From: Bacillota bacterium
Lineage (GTDB): Bacteria; Bacillota; Clostridia; Peptostreptococcales; Anaerovoracaceae
NCBI GenBank assembly: GCA_022790955.1
Contig: JAAVYD010000034.1
Coordinates: 1 to 64,000 of the forward strand
DNA length: 64,000 nt
Reading direction: 5' to 3'
The notes under the pieces were generated by a model. That model saw only the letters and a program-made list of their open reading frames with translations, was not told the origin of the DNA and did no database searches. The translations under genes and the position numbers were made by a program. How positions within the stretch are numbered: position 1 is the first letter of the stretch; each line of letters opens with the position of its first letter. Positions 17,453 to 25,911 of the stretch are shown piece after piece.

Positions 17453-18781
17453 CTACTTTATCGCTTTAGCTAAAAGCTGAGCTATATCCAAAATATCAAT
17501 AGTTTCTCCATCCTTCCCGGCGGTCTCGCTGAAATTACTCTTGCACCACGGACAGGCGGACACGACCGCTTCCGCGCCTACGTACTTCACTTCTTCAAGT
17601 CTGTCCCTTGCAGCAAATTCGGCTAATTCAGGGAATGCCTGCTTAGTGCCTCTGCCGCCGGCGCAGCACAGAGAATTTTCTTTCATACGAGGCATTTCCG
17701 TAAAATCGAGTCCCGGAACGGCATTAATAAGATTTCTTGCCTGAGCATATAACCCCTGACGACCTCTGCGGCGAGCAAGACGCGGTTCGATGGTTCCCAT
17801 CCAGCCTCTTTCGCCTTCGTATGGTTCCCAATCGTCGCAATTCCTGCTCACATTGCATGCATCGTGATAAGTAATACGCTGATTTACAGGCTCCGTGAGT
17901 TTCAGCCTGCCTTCTGCGAGAGCCTCATCAGCCACTTCCACAAAGTGCTTAACAGTAAAGCCCAGTTCGTCTGTACGGATATTTAAGAGCTTAGGATAAT
18001 CCACTTTCCACATACGATAGCACTCCGCGCAGCTCGTCATCAGTACCTTAGCCCCGGAATTTCTCACTACTTCAACATTTTTCTTCGCAATCTCTCTGGC
18101 TTCATCTACCATGCCCACAGAGAAAACGATATTTCCGCAGCATGATTCGTCTTTCATTAACATATACGGCACGCCTGCGCTCTGTAAAACCTTAGCTACA
18201 GCCTTAGGGATTTCCGTGTTTTCATAAGATGATGAACAGCCCACAAAGTACATGATATCGGCTTTTTCCGCAGGTTTAACGCTCGCGTCCATCCACGCAT
18301 TTCTATCTTTTTTTGCTCCATAGCAGTTTCCCGTTCCGTCGATATAAGCCGCGATATCTTTATGAACAGGCAGCGGGCCCGCTCCGTCCTTTACAGCCTT
18401 TACCCTGAGAGCCTCAAGAGTAAGACCTACTTCAAGATCAAGATTTCTCTTGCAGCCCACATCGCAGGCTCCGCACAGAGGGTCGGCGTATATTAATTCA
18501 AGCAGATGATCCGTCCATTCCATTTTACCTTCGTTCAGCTTAAGCCCGATCCTCATTTTGCCGAAAGCTCCGTAGGAATCAAATTCTTTCCACAGGTTGC
18601 TCGGACATCTCACGGAATGTTTCATTCCCGGCATATATGTATGATCTACCCAATAACAGCCTTTGCATTTAATACAATGCTGCATATCGTATACGAAATT
18701 ATCTAAATTTTCAATATCAAGCGCAAATTTTTCCTTTGGAGTATCGTATCTCTCCGGATTATTCTTATCGATTACAGACAT
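17453..18781 (-). CDS. GlcF/HdrD-like iron-sulfur protein with two CCG domains
   Basis: The 442-residue protein has an N-terminal 2x[4Fe-4S] region: HCIKCKGCYWV with a distant RCP, then CGACDVGCKRN. Two cysteine-rich CCG domains follow. The first has VGCSSSYE, DESCCGN and SCAECYR; the second has HDACNVSR, LCCAGGRG and ACPWCK. This is the electron-transfer subunit plan of glycolate oxidase GlcF and heterodisulfide reductase HdrD. The long gap between the third and fourth cysteine of the first cluster is unusual. It should pass electrons from the flanking flavoproteins to an unknown acceptor. AGGAG lies 6 bases before the ATG. A MITE ends 22 bases upstream of the start. Confidence 0.85.
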   Translation of the reverse strand: MSVIDKNNPERYDTPKEKFALDIENLDNFVYDMQHCIKCKGCYWVDHTYMPGMKHSVRCPSNLWKEFDSYGAFGKMRIGLKLNEGKMEWTDHLLELIYADPLCGACDVGCKRNLDLEVGLTLEALRVKAVKDGAGPLPVHKDIAAYIDGTGNCYGAKKDRNAWMDASVKPAEKADIMYFVGCSSSYENTEIPKAVAKVLQSAGVPYMLMKDESCCGNIVFSVGMVDEAREIAKKNVEVVRNSGAKVLMTSCAECYRMWKVDYPKLLNIRTDELGFTVKHFVEVADEALAEGRLKLTEPVNQRITYHDACNVSRNCDDWEPYEGERGWMGTIEPRLARRRGRQGLYAQARNLINAVPGLDFTEMPRMKENSLCCAGGRGTKQAFPELAEFAARDRLEEVKYVGAEAVVSACPWCKSNFSETAGKDGETIDILDIAQLLAKAIK

Positions 18782-18802
18782 TTTCTTCTCCTTTCACCAT
18801 TA

Positions 18803-19073
18803 TAGTCAACGCACTCAAAAATCCGTAAAGTTCAGCGGTTAAAATGTGGTGAGATGTGCTGTCGTCCTCGCCCATTTTGTTAAAACTCAGTAAAAGAATA
18901 ATACAAACTGCGTTTTTAGCATGTAAAAAAACAAGCGTACAAAATGAAACAGCGCAGCAGAACAATATGGATTAAAAGCTCTGCGAAAGAGTTCAGTAAG
19001 TTTGACAGGAACGATCTCGTCACACCGCATTTTTCTTTGCTTCCTTTTTAATGATTCCCAAGTACGGTGACTA
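18803..19073. mobile_element. MITE-like element, family A copy 2, inside the oxidoreductase operon
   Basis: The 271-base element lies between TA at 18803-18804 and TA at 19072-19073, with ends GTCAACGCACTC and, inverted, GTCACCGTACTT. It shares long internal stretches with copy 1, such as CATTTTGTTAAAAC and GTAAAAGAATAATACAAA. It fills the whole gap between the GlcD-like and GlcF-like genes. The stop codon of the former (TAG, 19073-19071) is made of the flanking TA plus the first base of the element. Confidence 0.8.
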
Positions 19074-20525
19074 AAAGCATAGATTGCCCGGATTCATAAC
19101 ATTATTCGGATCAAACAGAGTTTTGACCTTTTTAAGCGCCGCGGTATACGAAGCCGCGCGGTCGTAAAGACGCTCTGCCATATCTCCATAAGGTCTTGTG
19201 AAATATGCGCCCGCATCGTGCATAGCTTCAAAAGCATCGCGGTAAACAGCCTTTACCGCCTCCGCGGATTTCTCGCATTCAGCATCGTAATAGAACGTGA
19301 ACATCATCTGACATGCTCTGTTGTGTTCTATAGGCTGCTTATATATTCCAATAGATTCAAACGTATACGATCTCTTTCCGCATATATCTTTCATTATCTC
19401 AACAAAGCACTCCGCCTTTTCCGGTTTAGTTATAAAGAAAAGATCCTGATAAGCCCCCGCAGGAACGTTCTTCCAGTATGGTCTGCTCTCCGACCATGCG
19501 CTTCTTAAAATATCTATGAGCTTATTCGACGCTCCGGGAAATCCCGGCAGTGTGTCTGTTAAAACTATATTCTGGAATTCATTTCTCATAACGTCGCTTA
19601 AAAAATGTTCTTCGTAAGCTATTTTTTCCTCCGGTCTTCGAATAAGACCGCTTATGGTTAATATTAATGTATAATGCGGCAGCCCTGCTTTGTATTTCTG
19701 AAATTCTTCCGCATCTGATGCTAAAAGCGCAGCCAGATCCACGTTGTTTAACACCAGACATTCCTGACCGATCCTCCTCGGAAGTATTCTGTAAAGGAAC
19801 CCCGACGCGTCGTCCAGCTTATCTAACGCAGCGAATTTTATCTTATCTATGCGCGGAATACTTTGTATCTTGAGTGACATCCACGTAACAATCCCCATAG
19901 TGCCCTGAGCGCACTGAAGCAGTCTGTAAAAGTCCAGACCCGGACCTGCAGGATTCGCGCCCCTTGCAGGAGAATACGGGAACTTCGGCGCGCTGGCGGA
20001 ACCCGTGCGGAAAATATCGCCGTTAGGAAAAACCACCTGCATAGACTGAGTAGGTTCGCCGTAATCGTATACCATACTCGTAGTTACTTCTCTCTCAAGA
20101 TGATCCGTAGCCACGGAACGATTTCCTCTCGGAGCCAGCGGCATTATTACCCTCATGCCTTCTTTTTTAAGCTCAGACGTAAGTTTTTCCCATGAAACGC
20201 CAACGCCGAAACGTACGAATCTGTTTACGGTATCTATTTCAAGAACTTCGTCGAATCTTTTCATATTAACGATCACGCCGCCCTGTTTAGGAACGGTTGT
20301 GCCGTAAAGATGAATCGGCGAGCTTACCGGAATCAGCGGCATATTGTTCTCGTTTGCCCACTTTACTATCTTGCTGACTTCCTCCGCCGTGCCGGGATAA
20401 ACTACCGCCTCTGGCTTAGATGCTTTCGTAAAACTCAGATCCGCGGTATACTCCGACAAAACACTGTCGTCACAGGTTACGAATTTCTCGCCCGCTATTG
20501 CAGCCAAATCCTTCAAAATATCCAT
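19071..20525 (-). CDS. GlcD-like FAD-binding oxidoreductase
   Basis: The 484-residue protein has an FAD-binding_4/PCMH domain (PEAVVYPGTAEEVSKIVKWANENNMPLIPVSS; GNRSVATDHLEREVTTSMVYDYGEPTQSMQVVFPNGDIFRTG) and the C-terminal FAD-oxidase domain ending LFDPNNVMNPGNLCF, the usual end of GlcD/lactate dehydrogenase-type enzymes. Such enzymes oxidise 2-hydroxy acids; no EtfAB genes are visible, unlike electron-confurcating lactate dehydrogenases. It is the first gene of the operon, with GGAGG 6 bases before the ATG at 20525. The last codon is directly followed by a MITE that forms the stop. Confidence 0.85.
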   Translation of the reverse strand: MDILKDLAAIAGEKFVTCDDSVLSEYTADLSFTKASKPEAVVYPGTAEEVSKIVKWANENNMPLIPVSSPIHLYGTTVPKQGGVIVNMKRFDEVLEIDTVNRFVRFGVGVSWEKLTSELKKEGMRVIMPLAPRGNRSVATDHLEREVTTSMVYDYGEPTQSMQVVFPNGDIFRTGSASAPKFPYSPARGANPAGPGLDFYRLLQCAQGTMGIVTWMSLKIQSIPRIDKIKFAALDKLDDASGFLYRILPRRIGQECLVLNNVDLAALLASDAEEFQKYKAGLPHYTLILTISGLIRRPEEKIAYEEHFLSDVMRNEFQNIVLTDTLPGFPGASNKLIDILRSAWSESRPYWKNVPAGAYQDLFFITKPEKAECFVEIMKDICGKRSYTFESIGIYKQPIEHNRACQMMFTFYYDAECEKSAEAVKAVYRDAFEAMHDAGAYFTRPYGDMAERLYDRAASYTAALKKVKTLFDPNNVMNPGNLCF

Positions 20526-20609
20526 ATTGACCTCCCTACAAATTAAACGGAAATTATAAATATATTTCCATGACCGCCCTCAGAGGACGGCAGCGATTAA
20601 GGTATCTTA

Positions 20610-20761
20610 TAGTCGCCGCGCTCAAATGATAAAGTGCGTCGGGTAAAACGTAACGGGTGCGTTGTCGTCCATGACGGGCAATGAGCCTGCCTACGTCCTC
20701 CATCCTGCCGCACCGCATTTTTTCTCGTTTCCTTTTTAACGATTCTCAAGTGTGGCGACTA
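20610..20761. mobile_element. MITE-like element, family A copy 3 (internally deleted, 152 bp)
   Basis: It lies between TA at 20610-20611 and TA at 20760-20761. Both termini read GTCGCC on their own strand, so the ends are perfect inverted repeats over the first bases. It keeps about 90 bases of left and 60 of right sequence of the family but lacks the central half of copies 1 and 2. It sits about 85 bases upstream of the oxidoreductase operon start, in the likely promoter region. Nothing gene-like was seen in the rest of 20526-21156. Confidence 0.75.
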
Positions 20762-20913
20762 TAAACTCTGCCGAGCTTTTCCTTTTCCTGTTTATAACAT
20801 AACACGATAGACATCATATGTCAATCATCATATTTGTTTTAGATATAATATTTCTGCTAACTATACGTAAAACCGTTGATAATCAATACAGTGCGGCTGA
20901 AACTTTTTTAACC

Positions 20914-20961
20914 GCATAAAAAAACAGGAATAAGCATCTTATACCTATACCTGTTTTATGC
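20914..20961 (-). terminator. Probable terminator downstream of the first M56 gene
   Basis: GCATAAAA...CAGG (20914-20928) pairs with CCTGTTTTATGC (20950-20961) with a small A bulge. On the minus strand the second arm is a run of T. It lies about 195 bases past the stop of the M56 sensor gene, so the assignment is tentative. Confidence 0.55.
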
Positions 20962-21156
20962 AGTAATATCGCTCTTTCTGTCCATTGGCAGAAAGAATAT
21001 TTTATATCTGTATTTTTGTACAAAAATATAATCGCCAAACAATATTTTAATCCAAACCTTTTATATACATAACCTATTTTCTAAATTCGTATTAACATAC
21101 ATTTGAAAAACTTCCAAACGCCGAAACAATAAATTTATGTATTAAACGCTCATTTT

Positions 21157-23217
21157 TTATACATTTGCATAAGAAATGGAAATACTGCCTTTTACATTCT
21201 TTAAAGTATCCTCTGTTGCACGGATAAAGAGTTTATATTTGCCGGGTTTTACAGGAGAGCTAAAGGTAATATCAGCTGTACATTTAAGCGCATTACCGTT
21301 TTGACGCAAATTCTGTGTAGAATAATAAACAGTATTCAAAAATTTATCTTCGACTTTAGCAAATCCGACCTGCAGTCCATTTCCCGTTTCCGCCAAAACA
21401 TCGTACCAAATTCTGTCGCCGTAGGATAACATATATTCTCCCAGATAGACAACATCTCCGCCATCTAAAGTTTTAATATTAACAGGAATGATTTCTGGTT
21501 CGTCATCCGCATCCATATCTTCCAATATCTCCTTAGCTTCCGTTTCCGTCATATAATCTACGCCTGTAATTTCATTAGCCCCGTTTCGTATAATTTTAAT
21601 GTTGACTGCGCCCTTAGGGTTAATATTCAGCGTATAAAACGAACCGTTACTGCGCGCATCCATAAATATATTAACGAGTTGATTTTTATAATAACATTCT
21701 TTTCCATTAAAAACAACGCCGTGAGATTTATATTCTTCCATCTGCTGCATCTCTAACTGTTCTTCTAACGTGTCAAGTTCGTCATCTTTGTCCAGCTTTT
21801 CGAATAATATAGACTGAAAATTCCAACGCATGTCTTCAATCGCTCTATCGAGCCATAATTCCAGTGATTCTTTGCTCATACGATTTGTTAAAACAGAAAA
21901 AAATGATATTGAACGATCTGCATAGGTTTTTTCCGCAAGTAATTTAATTAAAGCGCCGTCGGTTTTTAACTGACTAATGCTGACAGAAAAAAAAGCAATT
22001 TTTCCATCTTCATAAATCTTATTCAGCCACATTTGCTGCATTTCTTCATCTAATTTAGAAAATACGATCTGAAACAACGGAAGACTTCCAGCATTATAAT
22101 ACTTCTCCGCCTGCGCGGAATACAAAATCTTCACGTTATTATCTGATATATAATCTCCTCTTTTTCCTTCCTGACCTGAATATGCCGACACTTCCGGATA
22201 CACGCCGATAAAAGACGCTCCAAAAATAATTAACAGTGTCAGCGTACCTGTTAAAAAAATTGTCGCCTTAGATTTTTTCCTGAAACTCATAATCGCCCCC
22301 AACCTTTCTTTTAATAATACTTTGTTTTCGCTTAAAGTAACCGCGCCTAAAGATTCCTTGTATTTTCCAACTGACGCCATAGCGTCAAGCAGGGTTTTTC
22401 CGTAATCCTGCGCATTTTCTCTTCCTATTCTTGCAACGACCGCTTCATCGCATGAAAATTCACATGACTTTATAATTTCCCTGCCCATAAGATGTACAAA
22501 AGGATTAAACCAGTGCAGGCAAACCGTTATTTGAACCAGCCATTTATAAAATATATCCCGACGCTTATAATGCATAAGTTCATGAAACACGATATATTTA
22601 AAATCCTTTTCGACAATATTTTCACTTGGAAGAACTATATACGGATGAAAAAATCCGATTAGCAGCGGCGAAGCGATCAGCGGATTGATACAAAGTTCCA
22701 CTGGTTTTTTAATACCGATCTGTCTCGAAATAACGGCAAGCCGATCTAAAATTTCAATATCGGAAACAGGAACCAAACCTGCATTTATATATCTTATAAA
22801 ACTCTGATATATCGTTACTTTCCGTATCATAAAGCCCGCAGCAACCGCCAGCCAAATCAGCCATATATAATCCATAAATAACGAAATAACATTCCAAAGC
22901 GAACGTTTGTATTCTGAACTTTCCGTTCTTTGACCGTTCTTCTCTGAACTGACAACAACATCCGTATCCTCCGAAACATCGTATATATTTTGCTGAAGTA
23001 AAGAATCTGACTGAATCACAGTCTGATATACTTCTTCCATAATATTTATTTCCAGTCCAAAGGGACACAGCAGCCTCAGTATGACAATAAGCCATATATA
23101 ATACTGCCATTGTCTGCTGATTTTGTCTTTCAAAAATCGTTTCACCAAGAACAATATCAAAATAAGACAAGCTCCGGTAAATGACATAGACAGGAATATT
23201 CTAAAAACTGCACGCAT
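21157..23217 (-). CDS. M56 (BlaR1/MecR1-type) membrane metalloprotease sensor 1
   Basis: The 686-residue protein starts with BlaR1-type membrane helices (RQWQYYIWLIVILRLLCPF), then the cytoplasmic M56 zinc protease site HELMHYKRRD (residues 212-216) with HWFNPFVH and CEFSCDEAVV. A last membrane segment follows (about 318-340), with an extracellular part of about 340 residues. That part contains about 3.5 repeats of 28-30 residues (residues 378-480) built on patterns such as IAFFSVSISQLK and ISFFSVLTNRMS, then a beta-rich C-terminal domain. No penicillin-binding domain is seen. It should cleave its partner repressor on an extracellular signal. It overlaps the repressor gene by one base. Confidence 0.88.
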   Translation of the reverse strand: MRAVFRIFLSMSFTGACLILILFLVKRFLKDKISRQWQYYIWLIVILRLLCPFGLEINIMEEVYQTVIQSDSLLQQNIYDVSEDTDVVVSSEKNGQRTESSEYKRSLWNVISLFMDYIWLIWLAVAAGFMIRKVTIYQSFIRYINAGLVPVSDIEILDRLAVISRQIGIKKPVELCINPLIASPLLIGFFHPYIVLPSENIVEKDFKYIVFHELMHYKRRDIFYKWLVQITVCLHWFNPFVHLMGREIIKSCEFSCDEAVVARIGRENAQDYGKTLLDAMASVGKYKESLGAVTLSENKVLLKERLGAIMSFRKKSKATIFLTGTLTLLIIFGASFIGVYPEVSAYSGQEGKRGDYISDNNVKILYSAQAEKYYNAGSLPLFQIVFSKLDEEMQQMWLNKIYEDGKIAFFSVSISQLKTDGALIKLLAEKTYADRSISFFSVLTNRMSKESLELWLDRAIEDMRWNFQSILFEKLDKDDELDTLEEQLEMQQMEEYKSHGVVFNGKECYYKNQLVNIFMDARSNGSFYTLNINPKGAVNIKIIRNGANEITGVDYMTETEAKEILEDMDADDEPEIIPVNIKTLDGGDVVYLGEYMLSYGDRIWYDVLAETGNGLQVGFAKVEDKFLNTVYYSTQNLRQNGNALKCTADITFSSPVKPGKYKLFIRATEDTLKNVKGSISISYANV

Positions 23218-23597
23218 TACTTTTCCCGATCCCTTTCCAATATTTTTTTCAATTCCTCGTATTCTTCATCCGTCAGCAAATCCCCTGAAATTAAATTGGA
23301 AATCAGACCTTTTGCGTTTCCTTCATAGATTTTATGAAGAAAATTCTTAGTCTGAACCGTCTGGTATTCGGTTTCCGAAATAAGAGGAGTATACTCGTTT
23401 CTGCGTCCTGTTTTCTTCGCCTTTAAAAAGCCTTTGTTTACAAGCCGATTCAAAAGTGTAATAAGAGTATTTTTTTGCCAGAGCTTTCCTTTTGAAGCTA
23501 ATTCATCCGTCAAATAAGCAAAAAGCGTCGGACCTTCTTTATTAGCCCAAATTACTTTCATGATTTCCAGTTCGGCATCCGATATTTTCTGCGACAT
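23217..23597 (-). CDS. BlaI/MecI/CopY-family repressor 1
   Basis: The 126-residue protein has the BlaI winged helix (ISDAELEIMKVIW ... NTLITLLNRLVNKGFLKAKKTGRRNEYTPLI) and a helical dimerisation tail. I chose the ATG at 23597, which has GAGGAGG 8 bases upstream; a TTG nine codons earlier would include that ribosome-binding site inside the coding region. It is expected to repress its own operon with the M56 sensor and to be inactivated by proteolysis. Confidence 0.92.
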   Translation of the reverse strand: MSQKISDAELEIMKVIWANKEGPTLFAYLTDELASKGKLWQKNTLITLLNRLVNKGFLKAKKTGRRNEYTPLISETEYQTVQTKNFLHKIYEGNAKGLISNLISGDLLTDEEYEELKKILERDREK

Positions 23598-23615
23598 CTT
23601 GGCTTCCTCCTCAAT

Positions 23616-23669
23616 GTATGACAATGCGTTATCCTTTTTTAAGATAACATATTGTCATACTTTAGTCAA
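23616..23669 (-). promoter_or_regulatory. Promoter and operator of BlaI/M56 pair 1
   Basis: On the minus strand TTGACT (23669-23664) and TATCTT (23646-23641) are 17 bases apart. The 18-base inverted repeat GTATGACAATGCGTTATC (23616-23633) with GATAACATATTGTCATAC (23643-23660) has only two mismatches and covers the spacer, the -10 and the start region. That is the layout of a BlaI-type operator. Confidence 0.8.
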
Positions 23670-23966
23670 TCTGATTTCAGAAAAATACATATAATTTCTT
23701 CCAATAAATATTTTATATATTCTGTCTTCAAATATAATTTTTATCACTTTGCGATTGATTCATTTTACAAACAATCCTGCCGATAGCACCTAAAACATCA
23801 ACATACATATATAATGACTTTATGCTATAATATTTTTATAATTCTCCTCAAGACTAAATGTAAGTACGATGTTTTTCATTATCACAAAATCAAACCTGAA
23901 TAAATAATAATACAAAATAATATTACAGATAAAAATTTACACTTAAACGATAAAAAGGAGCTTACC

Positions 23967-25550
23967 ATGAAACGATTCAAACAAACCCTGCGGCTGAGCA
24001 TACCGCTTTCTCTCATAATCGTCCTATGCTGCGCACTTTTTACTCTTCCTGCAGCAGCTTTCTCCGACGTAGCGCCGGGAAGCTGGTACGAAAAGGCCGT
24101 AACGCAAATGACCGATTCCGGTCAGCTCTCCGGCTACCCCGACGGGACTTTTCGCCCAAACCAAACTATATCGACAGCCGAATTCGTAGCAATTACCGCT
24201 CGGCGCGCAGGTCTTTCTCCCGTTTCCGCTGAGTCCGCTCACTGGGCTGCCGGCTATACTCAGGCGGCTCTGCAGACCGGCTGGTACGACTGGGACGAAA
24301 TCCCGCCTACAGGAGAAAAATTCAACCAACCTATTACAAGACAGCTTGCCGTAAAAATCATTATGAAAGCCTTTATGCCCGATGCAAGGGGCGATTTCAA
24401 TAAGGAATCAAGTAAGATCAGCGATTTCAGCCAACTCGACGGGCGCTATTACGAAGCTGTTCTCGCAGCTTATTCAAAAGGCATAGTTACAGGCGATTCT
24501 TCCGGTACGTTCCGTCCGAAAAGCGGTCTGAGCCGCGCTGAAGCCTGCGTACTTATTCAACGGGCAGGCGAATTCTCTCAGGGTCAGATGCCGGTACAGC
24601 CGGAGCCTGTCGTTTCCGATCCTGCTGTTCCGCCGCGAACTGAAACAATTCAGGGAGGCGTATCTAAAAACGGCTGGCTTAAAGTAGTCGGCGCTTCACT
24701 ATGCAACGATCAGGGGCAGCCTGTCGTTCTGCGCGGAATGAGCAGTCATGGTCTGCAGTGGTACGGTCAGTTCGCATCATCGCAGGCGATAAAAAACACT
24801 GCAGATTACGGCGCAAATCTTTTCAGAATAGCAATGTATACAGACGAAGACGGATATCTCAGCAATCCGGACAAAATCAGACAGCAGGCTATATCAGCAA
24901 TAGACGCAGCTGTTTCAAACGATATGTATGTAATAATAGACTGGCATATCCTGTCTGACGGCAATCCTATGTTCCACGTATCCGAATCCGAAGCATTTTT
25001 TACAGATATTGCTCAGCGCTACAAAGACAATCCCGCTGTTTTATACGAAATCTGCAATGAACCCAACGGAAATGTAAGCTGGCAAAACGATATAAAACCT
25101 TACGCTCAGCGCATTATAAACACAATAAGAAGCCAATCTCCTAAATCAATAATCCTTGTGGGAAGCGGCACATGGAGCCAGGATATACACATCGCGGCGG
25201 CAGATCCGCTGCAATATGAAAATATTATGTATACGCTGCACTTTTATGCAGGTACTCACGGAAATGAACTGAGAAACCGCATAGATCAGGTTATGGCTCA
25301 GGGATTTCCTGTATTCGTATCCGAATGGGGAACCAGCCGTGCTGACGGCAGCGGCGGTGTGTTTATTAATGAGTCCTGCCAGTGGCTTGACTTTTTAAAT
25401 CAACGCGGCATAAGCTGGACAAACTGGTCGCTGTGCGATAAAAACGAAACCTCTGCAGCTCTGCGTCCGGGAACTTCACCTGCCAAACCGTGGACTCAGG
25501 CAGAACTCACGGAATCCGGCAAATTCGTATTTTCCAGATTCAACGGGTAA
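23967..25550 (+). CDS. Secreted SLH-domain GH5-family glycoside hydrolase (endoglucanase-like)
   Basis: The 527-residue product starts with a signal peptide (cut near AAA-FSD, residue 31). Three S-layer homology domains follow (about 31-210; GYPDGTFRPNQTISTAEF and GDSSGTFRPKSGLSRAEA are typical), then a linker and a GH5 barrel from about residue 220. The barrel has the acid/base glutamate in CNEPNG (Glu365) and the nucleophile in VSEWGTS (Glu453), plus VLRGMSSHGLQWYG and IDWHIL. It should cleave beta-1,4-glucan or a related polymer at the cell surface. AAAAAGGAG precedes the ATG. It is one of few plus-strand genes here and has no other carbohydrate genes around it. Confidence 0.9.
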   Translation: MKRFKQTLRLSIPLSLIIVLCCALFTLPAAAFSDVAPGSWYEKAVTQMTDSGQLSGYPDGTFRPNQTISTAEFVAITARRAGLSPVSAESAHWAAGYTQAALQTGWYDWDEIPPTGEKFNQPITRQLAVKIIMKAFMPDARGDFNKESSKISDFSQLDGRYYEAVLAAYSKGIVTGDSSGTFRPKSGLSRAEACVLIQRAGEFSQGQMPVQPEPVVSDPAVPPRTETIQGGVSKNGWLKVVGASLCNDQGQPVVLRGMSSHGLQWYGQFASSQAIKNTADYGANLFRIAMYTDEDGYLSNPDKIRQQAISAIDAAVSNDMYVIIDWHILSDGNPMFHVSESEAFFTDIAQRYKDNPAVLYEICNEPNGNVSWQNDIKPYAQRIINTIRSQSPKSIILVGSGTWSQDIHIAAADPLQYENIMYTLHFYAGTHGNELRNRIDQVMAQGFPVFVSEWGTSRADGSGGVFINESCQWLDFLNQRGISWTNWSLCDKNETSAALRPGTSPAKPWTQAELTESGKFVFSRFNG

Positions 25551-25740
25551 AATTTCCGACTGAATCCGCCTGCATATCTCCAAATCGTCAGTATAGGTCA
25601 GAATAATATACAAAATGATTGCATCAAACTGAAACTGCCTGAAAATATTAACAGCATCACTTCCGATAAGGGCTTTTCGGATGTTCTTAAATTCTTCTTT
25701 TATAAATACTCTATATCTTTTTCATCTTCAATCAACATGA
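25551..25740 (-). pseudogene. Remnant of a response-regulator receiver domain
   Basis: Read on the minus strand from about 25738, the sequence gives MLIEDEKDIEYL then a stop. In a shifted frame it continues with DAVNIFRQFQFDAIILYIIL and then TYTDDLEICRRIQS. This follows the receiver pattern (I-L-I-x-E-D-E, F-D-x-I-I-L-D-I-x-L-P, D-G-L-E-x-C-R-R-I-R), with the phospho-acceptor aspartate replaced by tyrosine. The remnant stops exactly at the end of the GH5 gene. It is frameshifted and truncated and cannot be functional. Confidence 0.65.
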
Positions 25741-25781
25741 TTCTGCTCCATTATCACTTCAATCATTCTTTTACAGCATAA

Positions 25782-25819
25782 AAATTATCCCTATGTCCGC
25801 ATCGTGCAGCCATAGGGAT
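25782..25819 (-). terminator. Intrinsic terminator downstream of the GPP34 gene
   Basis: ATCCCTATG (25787-25795) pairs with CATAGGGAT (25811-25819), with an extra GCA/TGC pairing inside. On the minus strand it is followed by AATTTTTATG. It lies about 90 bases after the GPP34 stop. It may also work for the convergent GH5 gene. Confidence 0.7.
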
Positions 25820-25911
25820 TGTTTAACAGATAAAAACCTCTGCATACATATTTAATATGCATAATCTTTATTTTAAATTTTTTAATATTAATAATTTAAT
25901 AAATCGATTTT

